Assembly (NCBI GenBank): GCA_024408905.1
Contig: JAKSUP010000089.1
Span: 1 to 6,018 of the forward strand
DNA length: 6,018 nt
DNA from: a bacterium
GTDB taxonomy: Bacteria > Cyanobacteriota > Vampirovibrionia > Gastranaerophilales > Gastranaerophilaceae
Direction: 5' to 3'
Part shown: one piece after another, positions 1 to 5,093 of the stretch
Layout of the letters: each line of letters opens with the position of its first letter
Numbering within the stretch: the stretch's first letter is position 1
Made by a program: the position numbers and the translations under genes
The notes under the pieces: generated by a model
Seen by the model: only the letters and a program-made list of their open reading frames with translations
The model's database searches: none
What the model was told of the DNA's origin: nothing

Positions 1-82
1 TTGGAACCAAAGCAAACACAAAAATAAAAATTATATAAAAACTAATTACTATAATATCCGAATTCATTTCCATACTTTCCAT
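1..82 (-). CDS. Possible membrane protein, N-terminal fragment running off the left edge
   Basis: Reading the minus strand from an ATG at 82, the frame stays open to the window edge, giving 27 codons. The peptide starts MESMEMNSD and then has an uninterrupted hydrophobic run (about residues 10-26, rich in I, F, V, Y), followed by a proline. That pattern fits an N-terminal transmembrane anchor or a signal-anchor segment. Later in-frame ATGs at 73 and 67 are alternative starts. A weak purine-rich stretch (AAGAGAT) lies about 13 bases upstream of the first ATG. The frame would make this a gene divergent from yebC, which is a normal arrangement. The caution is that AT-rich non-coding DNA often translates into F/I/Y-rich strings, so 27 codons cannot prove a gene. 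No family can be assigned. Confidence 0.4.
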   Translation of the reverse strand, partial: MESMEMNSDIIVISFYIIFIFVFALVP

Positions 83-137
83 TCTAACAAAATCTATCTC
101 TTGTTCAATACAACATAAAGTTTATTTCATTAAATAC

Positions 138-166
138 TTGCCTTTCAAGGTTTTTTTAGTTATCAT
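138..166 (+). promoter_or_regulatory. Sigma-70-type promoter for the yebC-ybaB-recR cluster
   Basis: A -35 element TTGCCT (138-143, four of six consensus bases) is followed by a 17-base spacer and a -10 element TATCAT (161-166, five of six). Transcription would begin near 173, leaving a leader of about 33 bases before the yebC ATG. A 6-bp inverted repeat, TGCCTT (139-144) and AAGGCA (170-175), brackets the promoter and could be an operator or chance. The leader holds a first SD-like stretch AGAGGAG (175-181), too far from the ATG to serve it, and the actual candidate site AAGGGA (193-198), 7 bases from the ATG. Confidence 0.6.
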
Positions 167-205
167 TGTAAGGCAGAGGAGTATAGTTAGAAAAGGGATA
201 TAATT

Positions 206-958
206 ATGAGTGGACATTCAAAATGGTCAACAATCAAGCATAAAAAAGCAAAAACAGACTCATTACGTGCAGCAGAATTTCAAAAATTTTCAAGAGAACT
301 TATTGTTGCAGCAAAACTTGGTGGTGGAGATCCTGCCGGTAATTTCCGTTTGAGAACTGCTATTGAAAAAGCTAAAGCAGCAGGACTACCAAATGATAAT
401 ATCAAACGTGCAATCGAAAAAGGTTGTGGTGCAGGTAACAACGAAAACTACGAAGAAATTACATACGAAGGATATGCTGCAGGTGGAGTTGCTGTTGTTG
501 TTGAAGCTATGACAGATAACAGAAACAGAACAGCAGGTGACGTTAGAAGTTTCTTCACAAAATTTAACGGAAACCTCGGTGAAACAGGCTGTGTAGGTTG
601 GATGTTTGATAAAAAAGGCTGTATTACATTTAATTCTTCTGATGTTGATTTTGACGCTTTATTTGAAGCAGCAATTAATCTTGATGCTGACGATATTGTG
701 GAAGAAGAAGACGAATACAAAGTATACACAACTTTTGAGAACTTGCAAGCAGTAACAGAAGGACTTGATGCTCAAGGATTCAAATCCGTAACGGCAGAGT
801 TTACAAGAATTCCACAAAACACGATTGAAGTTACAGACGAAAAAACTGCAACTAATATTATGAGATTATTAGGGAAACTTGAAGAACACGATGATGTTCA
901 AAATGTATATGCAAACTTTGACATTGATGATGAATTAATGGAAAAACTTGACGTATAA
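206..958 (+). CDS. yebC: YebC/PmpR family protein (translation factor / putative transcriptional regulator)
   Basis: This 250-residue protein has the usual family length and the diagnostic N-terminus MSGHSKWSTIKHKKAKTD. Next come the helical segment ending AAKLGGGDPAGNFRLR (about 35-50), the IEKAKAAGLPNDNIKRAIEKG segment (53-73) and the YEGYAAGGVAVVVEAMTDNRNRT strand region (88-109). The C-terminal two thirds is acidic, as is typical of these three-domain proteins. Family members were first described as DNA-binding regulators (PmpR in Pseudomonas). More recent work on bacterial YebC and mitochondrial TACO1 points to a ribosome-associated role in easing stalls such as those at polyproline stretches. 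Which role applies here cannot be read from sequence. The ATG at 206 has an AAGGGA site 7 bases upstream and gives the canonical start. It is first in a co-directional cluster, with ybaB 21 bases downstream. Identification is firm; the exact function is less so. Confidence 0.96.
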   Translation: MSGHSKWSTIKHKKAKTDSLRAAEFQKFSRELIVAAKLGGGDPAGNFRLRTAIEKAKAAGLPNDNIKRAIEKGCGAGNNENYEEITYEGYAAGGVAVVVEAMTDNRNRTAGDVRSFFTKFNGNLGETGCVGWMFDKKGCITFNSSDVDFDALFEAAINLDADDIVEEEDEYKVYTTFENLQAVTEGLDAQGFKSVTAEFTRIPQNTIEVTDEKTATNIMRLLGKLEEHDDVQNVYANFDIDDELMEKLDV

Positions 959-979
959 GTATATAGGAGGGCAACAATT

Positions 980-1006
980 ATGATGAATATGATGAATATG
1001 ATGAAA
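980..1006 (+). repeat. 9-bp tandem repeat, three copies, at the ybaB start
   Basis: ATGATGAAT occurs twice in direct succession (980-988, 989-997) and a third time with its last base changed (998-1006, ATGATGAAA). It encodes MMN-MMN-MMK. It supplies up to six in-frame ATG codons after one strong Shine-Dalgarno site. Confidence 0.9.
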
Positions 1007-1318
1007 CAAGCTCAAAACATCCAAAAAAAATTAATGGATGCACAAAGTGACCTTGCAAGTATGAATATTACGGGTGAAGCTGCAAATGGGGCAATTAGTG
1101 TAACTTGTGATGGCAAAGGGGTTTTTAAATCAATAAAATTATCTGCAGAGGCTATTAATCCTGAAAACCCTTCATCTGTATCAAGTGATGATATTGAAAT
1201 GTTGGAAGATTTAATTTCATCTGCTATGAAAACTGCAACAGAAAAAGCTAAATCTGAAATGGAAACCAGAATGAAATCCATCACAGGCGGAGTAAATATC
1301 CCGGGGCTAACTTTATAA
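980..1318 (+). CDS. ybaB: YbaB/EbfC family nucleoid-associated DNA-binding protein
   Basis: The product is a 112-residue protein of the small YbaB/EbfC family, whose members form tweezer-like dimers that bind DNA and associate with the nucleoid. Visible family features are the N-terminal MKQAQNIQKKLMDAQ helix (about residues 8-22), a central strand region containing GAISVTCDGKGVFKSIKL (about 38-55), and a long C-terminal helix (about 73-103). The protein ends in a glycine/proline-containing tail, GGVNIPGL. The ATG at 980 lies 9 bases after a perfect AGGAGG (965-970). The ATGs at 983, 989 and 992 are possible alternatives because the gene opens with a 9-bp tandem repeat encoding MMNMMNMM. It sits 21 bases after yebC and 50 bases before recR. 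The ybaB-recR pairing is widely conserved in bacteria and suggests a shared role in DNA maintenance. Confidence 0.95.
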   Translation: MMNMMNMMKQAQNIQKKLMDAQSDLASMNITGEAANGAISVTCDGKGVFKSIKLSAEAINPENPSSVSSDDIEMLEDLISSAMKTATEKAKSEMETRMKSITGGVNIPGLTL

Positions 1319-1368
1319 TAAAAACTTTTGATACAAAGCTTTATTTTAGAGAGAGATAAAAATAAAAA

Positions 1369-1965
1369 ATGATCTACCCGAAAGCTATAGCGACATTAAT
1401 AGAACAATTTCAGAAATTTCCATCCGTTGGACCAAAGTCGGCACAACGGATGGCTTTTCAAGTTTTAAAAATGCCAATCTCTGAGGTCGAAAAATTTGCT
1501 AATGCTATAGTTCAGGCGAAAAGAGAAACACGGACTTGCGAAATTTGTTATAATATTTCGACACAGAGCCCTTGCGAAATTTGTTCTTCTCATTCTCGCA
1601 ACCGTTCTGTTATTTGCGTTGTAGCAGAAACAAAGGACTTGATTGCAATAGAGAAAACAAATGAATACAAAGGTTTGTACCACGTCTTGCAAGGTTTGAT
1701 TTCACCAATGGACGGAATCGGAGCTGAGGATATCCGGATTAAAGAACTCTTAACCAGATTGACTGATGAAGGGGTAAATGAAGTAATATTAGCGCTATCC
1801 CCATCAGTTGAGGGCGAAGCTACAAGTCTTTATTTAACAAAATTAATTAAACCTTTCGGTATAAAAATTTCAAGGATAGCATTCGGTCTTCCTGTCGGAG
1901 CTGATTTAGAATACGCAGATGAAGTTACATTAGCAAAAGCCATAGAGGGCAGAAGAGAATTATAA
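1369..1965 (+). CDS. recR: Recombination mediator protein RecR
   Basis: RecR works with RecO (and RecF) to load RecA onto SSB-coated single-stranded DNA during gap and break repair. The 198-residue length is typical. In order, I see the helix-hairpin-helix region (about residues 10-30, [14 protein letters not shown]) and a four-cysteine zinc finger with C57, C60, C69 and C72 (CEIC...CEIC). The Toprim domain follows (about 79-172), with [12 protein letters not shown], the [17 protein letters not shown] motif, and the acidic [11 protein letters not shown] segment. The conserved C-terminus is [19 protein letters not shown], ending EGRREL. All key residues are present. The ATG at 1369 gives the canonical N-terminus; its Shine-Dalgarno is poor (a GAGAGAG run about 12 bases upstream), so translation may depend partly on the upstream genes. 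It lies 50 bases after ybaB and converges on eno with a 6-base overlap of stop codons. Confidence 0.97.
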   Translation: MIYPKAIATLIEQFQKFPSVGPKSAQRMAFQVLKMPISEVEKFANAIVQAKRETRTCEICYNISTQSPCEICSSHSRNRSVICVVAETKDLIAIEKTNEYKGLYHVLQGLISPMDGIGAEDIRIKELLTRLTDEGVNEVILALSPSVEGEATSLYLTKLIKPFGIKISRIAFGLPVGADLEYADEVTLAKAIEGRREL

Positions 1966-3294
1966 ACTACAGCTTTCTGTATGAACGTACCCTTTAAATG
2001 CATCCAGTCCAAGATATTTTGCATCATGACCTAATATTTCTTCTATTTTTAGAAGTCTGTTATACTTGCAAGTTCTTTCGCCTCGCGATATAGAGCCGGT
2101 TTTTATCATGCCTGAATTAACTGCGACTGCTAAATCTGCAATAAATGTGTCTTCTGTTTCGCCTGAACGGTGAGATATTATAGTAGAATAATTATTTTTT
2201 TGTGCCAAAAGAATTGTATCTAATGTTTCTGATAGCGTGCCTATTTGATTTGGTTTAATCAAAATTGAATTTGCCATACCTTCATTTACTCCCTTATACA
2301 ATCTGTCAGGGTTTGTTACAAATAAATCGTCACCAACAAGCTGACATTTGCCTCCGAGTTTTTGAGTCAAATTTATCCAACCTAAATCATCATTTTCTGC
2401 CAAACCATCTTCAATAGAAATAATTGGATAATCACGCACCAGGTTTTCCAAGTATTCAATCATTTCTTCTGTAGCATATGATTTTCCCATACCTTTTAAA
2501 GTGTATTTTGAAAGAGAACACATACCTCCTGAACAATCACCTTCTATATATAGTTCAGATGCTGCCACATCTAGGCATATTTTTATGTCATTTGTATTAT
2601 AACCGGCTTTTTCTATAGCTTCAATTATGAGTTCAATTGCTTGTTCCGTCGTTGACAAATCCGGAGCGAAACCACCTTCATCACCTACATTTGTGGAGTA
2701 TCCTTTTTGCGACAAAATTTCCTTTAGAGAATGAAAAATTTCACTACCTGATTTTATTGCATCAGAAAAGCTTGAAACACCTGTCGGAGCTATCATAAAC
2801 TCTTGAAAATCTAAGTTATTATTAGAATGTACACCACCATTTAATATATTCATTAAAGGAACCGGCATCGTACAAGCATTTATACCACCAAGGTATCTGT
2901 ATAGTGGTAAATCGTAAGATCTTGCAGAAGCTTTTGCGCAAGCTAAGGATACAGCAAGAATTGCATTAGCCCCCAAAGAGGATTTATTAAAAGTACAATC
3001 CAAACTTAACAGTAAATTATCGATATTACGCTGGTTTGAAGCATCTTCTCCTAATAAAGCAGGTGCAATTTTGTTATTCACATTGTCTACGGCTTTTAAA
3101 ACACCTTTACCATGGTAATCATCTTGATTATTATCCCTAAGCTCTGTTGCTTCTAAAGTTCCACATGATGCACCTGAAGGCACAGATGCTGTTTTTTGTG
3201 TGCCATCATCCAAAGTTATTTCAACTTCTAGTGTTGGATTTCCTCTTGAATCCAAAATTTGACGCGCTTCAACATTTTCAATTTCACAAATCAT
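1960..3294 (-). CDS. eno: Enolase (phosphopyruvate hydratase)
   Basis: Enolase interconverts 2-phosphoglycerate and phosphoenolpyruvate in cytoplasmic glycolysis and gluconeogenesis, using two Mg ions. The 444-residue product is slightly longer than common bacterial enolases (about 430), partly from a C-terminal tail ([10 protein letters not shown]). The N-terminal domain opens [20 protein letters not shown]. Active-site residues, assigned by motif, are H156 (GGVHSNNN), E165 (QEFM), E206 (GDEGGFAPD), metal ligands D242, E295 (SIEDGL) and D322 (VGDDLF), K347 (LIKPNQIGT), R376-S377 (SHRSGETED) and K398 ([11 protein letters not shown]). All look intact. The mobile loop reads SGASCG (40-45), where SGASTG is usual. 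The ATG at 3294 has a strong AAGGAG site 7 bases upstream, which can also enter a hairpin. It follows alr by 67 bases on the same strand and may be cotranscribed with it, since I found no convincing promoter in the gap. Confidence 0.97.
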   Translation of the reverse strand: MICEIENVEARQILDSRGNPTLEVEITLDDGTQKTASVPSGASCGTLEATELRDNNQDDYHGKGVLKAVDNVNNKIAPALLGEDASNQRNIDNLLLSLDCTFNKSSLGANAILAVSLACAKASARSYDLPLYRYLGGINACTMPVPLMNILNGGVHSNNNLDFQEFMIAPTGVSSFSDAIKSGSEIFHSLKEILSQKGYSTNVGDEGGFAPDLSTTEQAIELIIEAIEKAGYNTNDIKICLDVAASELYIEGDCSGGMCSLSKYTLKGMGKSYATEEMIEYLENLVRDYPIISIEDGLAENDDLGWINLTQKLGGKCQLVGDDLFVTNPDRLYKGVNEGMANSILIKPNQIGTLSETLDTILLAQKNNYSTIISHRSGETEDTFIADLAVAVNSGMIKTGSISRGERTCKYNRLLKIEEILGHDAKYLGLDAFKGYVHTESCSL

Positions 3295-3303
3295 AATAAG
3301 CTC

Positions 3304-3320
3304 CTTCTTTTATTAAGAAG
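3304..3320 (-). promoter_or_regulatory. Hairpin overlapping the eno ribosome-binding site
   Basis: On the eno mRNA strand a perfect 6-bp inverted repeat, CTTCTT then AAGAAG with a 5-base loop, ends in the purines of the Shine-Dalgarno stretch AAGAAGGAG just before the ATG at 3294. The stem would cover the upstream part of the ribosome-binding site. No T-tract follows, so it is not a terminator. The stem has only two G-C pairs, so stability is modest. Confidence 0.35.
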
Positions 3321-3330
3321 TCTATTACAA

Positions 3331-3348
3331 TTTATCAACAAATCATAT
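3331..3348 (-). repeat. Copy 1 of an element shared by the eno and alr 5' regions
   Basis: On the plus strand this reads TTTATCAACAAATCATAT. It matches 4494-4510 (TTTATCACAAATCATAT) at every base apart from one inserted A. It lies 37-54 bases upstream of the eno start. On the transcript strand it contains a minimal reading frame, ATG ATT TGT TGA (3346 down to 3335). Confidence 0.5.
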
Positions 3349-3361
3349 TAGACAGGTAGAG

Positions 3362-4483
3362 CTATCTTGTATAAACTCTCGGCAACCTTACTTTTAAACG
3401 ACAAGTAAGTTCGTAATTTATCGTTCCGAGTATTTCTGCCCAGCTATCAATAGATAAATCTTCCTCATCCAGCAAGGTAATAACATCACCGACTTCAGCA
3501 TCAATATCGCCTATATCAAACATCATTTGATCCATCGTAATATTGCCTACTTGTCTAACCTTTTGTCCGTTTAGTTTTCCCCAAATTTTATTAGAAAGTT
3601 TTCTATCGACACCATCTGCGTAGCCTATAGGAATTGTTGCAACCTTCGTTTCATCATAAGCAGTAAATGTATGAGAATAACTTACACCTTCGTTTTGTTT
3701 AACAGTATGTATATTCGTAATTCTACCTTTTAAACTCATCACCTGACGCAATTTTGGTCTATAAATAATCTCTTTTTTTAAATCAGGGTATAGTCCATAC
3801 AAAGAAATTCCTACCCTCACCATATCAGATTCAACATCATAAGAAAATGTTGCTGCTGTATTTTGAATATGCAGAATTAAACCTGTTTTATCAATATTAT
3901 CTACAACATCTTTCCAACGCTTAAATTGGATTTCTGTATATTCTTCTTCTTCAGCAGCTGCGAGGTGAGTAAATATACCTTCAAAAGTCAAATAGTTTGC
4001 TTCTCTTACTTTTTTAATAAATTCTACTGCATCTTCTGACCTTACTCCAATCCTATTCATGCCGGTATCGAGCTTGACATGAACTTTTGTTTTAATCCCT
4101 GTTCTTTCAAAAACATCCTTACAAGCTTTTAAATGTTCGTCGTTAAATATAGAAATAGAAATGTCATTCAGTGCAGCAGATTCAACAGCCCAAACAGGAA
4201 CTGCACCAACTACAAGAATCGGGGACTTAATTTTAATTTCCCTTAAATCCAACCCTTCATCAATTGATGCGACACCAAAAGCATCAACGCCTGATGCAAC
4301 CATTGTTTGAGCAAGCATCTGCACTCCGTGTCCGTACGCATCGGCCTTCACAATTGCAAGCATTTTCTTATGCTCAGGAATTCCTTTTTTTATTTCTCTA
4401 ATATTTTCTGCTAAGGCTTCCAAGTTTATTTCCACCCAAGCATCTCTATGTGTATTTATATTTGTTTGTCTTAAGTTCTTCAT
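3362..4483 (-). CDS. alr: Alanine racemase (PLP-dependent)
   Basis: Alr converts L-alanine to D-alanine for peptidoglycan. Numbered from this start (373 residues, normal for the family), the PLP-binding lysine is K46 in VKADAYGHG. The likely carbamylated lysine K137 and R144 sit in HVKLDTGMNRIG. A phosphate-binding-region arginine is in DMVRVGISLYG, the second catalytic base is Y269 in GVSYSHTFTA, and MDQ is at 317-319. The TIM-barrel and C-terminal beta domain (ending RLPRVYTR) both look complete. I chose the ATG at 4483. A GTG at 4501 would add six residues (MIKFIC) but lies inside the element shared with the eno leader. The ATG places WVEINLEAL about 15 residues in, as usual. Neither start has a recognisable Shine-Dalgarno, which is odd next to its neighbours. 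eno follows 67 bases downstream on the same strand. Confidence 0.96.
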   Translation of the reverse strand: MKNLRQTNINTHRDAWVEINLEALAENIREIKKGIPEHKKMLAIVKADAYGHGVQMLAQTMVASGVDAFGVASIDEGLDLREIKIKSPILVVGAVPVWAVESAALNDISISIFNDEHLKACKDVFERTGIKTKVHVKLDTGMNRIGVRSEDAVEFIKKVREANYLTFEGIFTHLAAAEEEEYTEIQFKRWKDVVDNIDKTGLILHIQNTAATFSYDVESDMVRVGISLYGLYPDLKKEIIYRPKLRQVMSLKGRITNIHTVKQNEGVSYSHTFTAYDETKVATIPIGYADGVDRKLSNKIWGKLNGQKVRQVGNITMDQMMFDIGDIDAEVGDVITLLDEEDLSIDSWAEILGTINYELTCRLKVRLPRVYTR

Positions 4484-4493
4484 ACAAATAAAT

Positions 4494-4510
4494 TTTATCA
4501 CAAATCATAT
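4494..4510 (-). repeat. Copy 2 of an element shared by the alr and eno 5' regions
   Basis: The plus-strand sequence TTTATCACAAATCATAT matches 3331-3348 with one base missing. A 12-base core, TCACAAATCATA (4498-4509), also recurs exactly at the eno start codon (3284-3295). The element ends 11 bases upstream of the preferred alr ATG and covers the alternative GTG. It could be a shared operator, a transcript element or chance similarity in AT-rich DNA. Confidence 0.5.
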
Positions 4511-4527
4511 AATATAAGATTAAATAA

Positions 4528-4540
4528 TTAGTAATACTAA
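4528..4540. promoter_or_regulatory. Perfect 13-bp dyad between alr and the orphan gene
   Basis: TTAGTA-A-TACTAA is a perfect 6-1-6 inverted repeat in the divergent intergenic region (4484-4633). The location suits an operator able to control either gene. No regulator is encoded in the window, and short AT-rich dyads also arise by chance. Confidence 0.25.
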
Positions 4541-4578
4541 GCGATGTAAATTTTTATTAACTTAATATATCCTTAAAC

Positions 4579-4607
4579 TTGTTTAAAATTAAAAAATATT
4601 ATAGAAT
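4579..4607 (+). promoter_or_regulatory. Promoter-like sequence for the 142-residue orphan gene
   Basis: TTGTTT (4579-4584) and TAGAAT (4602-4607, five of six consensus bases) are separated by 17 bases. Transcription would start near 4614, leaving a leader of about 20 bases that contains AGGAG (4619-4623), 10 bases from the ATG at 4634. The -35 matches in only three positions, but spacing and location are right. Confidence 0.45.
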
Positions 4608-4633
4608 TTATAAAAACTAGGAGATATATTATC

Positions 4634-5062
4634 ATGAAAATTCTATCAATCAACAGTTATACAGGAAATTATAGTAAAACAAATTTTAATGGTAAATACA
4701 TTAACGGGAAATATTATACTGACGAAATTATTGGTGTAGCCAGAAAGCATTTAAAAGAAAATACAATGCCAAGCTTAGAAAGCTTTAAAAAAGATTTTTG
4801 GGATTGCTTGGGTGAAGCAAAAGTTCAACCTCTAGAATGGGCAGCAGCCCCATTTGTTTGGCTCGTAAAAAAATCAGCAGGAGAAGATGATGATACAATG
4901 GAACTTTCCAGACGCTCACTTGGTATAAGTACCCTTGGGATAACAGAACTTTTAAAAATGCCTGAAGCCGGAATAAGAAAACTCGTTAATAATTCAAAAG
5001 CAAATAAAACATATAGTGAAGTGCTTGAATGTATGTTAGCTATTAAAAAAGAAGAAGGATAA
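4634..5062 (+). CDS. Hypothetical protein, 142 residues, with FNGK-type N-terminal tail
   Basis: I do not recognise this protein. It is well supported as a gene: ATG with AGGAG 10 bases upstream, its own promoter-like sequence, 142 uninterrupted codons, and convergence with miaB 25 bases away. The first 27 or so residues (MKILSINSYTGNYSKTNFNG then KYINGKY) are rich in N, Y, S, G and K and look flexible. The rest looks helical: about 30-42, 47-62 with FKKDFWDCL, an apolar patch PLEWAAAPFVWLVKK (66-80), an acidic spot GEDDDTME (83-90), then two amphipathic helices (about 91-119 and 125-140). There is no signal peptide and no convincing transmembrane helix, so it is probably cytoplasmic or peripherally bound. 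Two cysteines (C58, C133) form no metal motif. No catalytic motif is visible. Short NF.G-type N-terminal tails are, as I recall, recurrent in Gastranaerophilales proteins; that link is tentative. Confidence 0.85.
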   Translation: MKILSINSYTGNYSKTNFNGKYINGKYYTDEIIGVARKHLKENTMPSLESFKKDFWDCLGEAKVQPLEWAAAPFVWLVKKSAGEDDDTMELSRRSLGISTLGITELLKMPEAGIRKLVNNSKANKTYSEVLECMLAIKKEEG

Positions 5063-5067
5063 GATAA

Positions 5068-5093
5068 GATTAAATTTAATTTAATATTTAATC
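5068..5093. terminator. AT-rich inverted repeat between convergent genes, possible weak bidirectional terminator
   Basis: GATTAAAT (5068-5075) and ATTTAATC (5086-5093) form a perfect 8-bp inverted repeat around a 10-base AT-only loop. The repeat begins 5 bases after the orphan gene's stop and includes the last codons of miaB. It contains only one G-C pair and no clean T-tract follows on either strand, so intrinsic termination would be weak. It is the only terminator-like structure between the two convergent genes. Confidence 0.3.

Noticed and set aside
137..157. CTTG-CCTTT-CAAG followed by seven T residues, resembling an intrinsic terminator
   Set aside because: The stem is only 4 bp, it lies inside the spacer and elements of the yebC promoter, and no plus-strand gene precedes it in the window.
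448..729. Minus-strand open frame of 93 codons within yebC
   Set aside because: It lies wholly inside a firmly identified gene, encodes a low-complexity serine/alanine-rich string, and has no family resemblance. The same reasoning excludes the other opposite-strand frames inside ybaB, recR, eno and miaB.
1319..1368. Imperfect hairpin (CTTTTG/CAAAG) in the ybaB-recR gap, considered as a terminator or attenuator
   Set aside because: The stem is bulged and short and the following sequence is mixed A/T. The conserved ybaB-recR linkage argues for continued transcription.
1968..1981. TACAG-CTTT-CTGTA hairpin after the recR stop, considered as a terminator for recR or eno
   Set aside because: The stem is 5 bp and no T-tract follows on the plus strand. 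On the minus strand only GTTTATAATT follows. Too weak to list as a feature.
3295..3361. A dedicated eno promoter in the alr-eno gap (TGTAAT at 3329-3324 as a -10)
   Set aside because: No acceptable -35 lies at 16-18 bases. Pairing TTGATA with downstream sequences places the start inside the ribosome-binding site.
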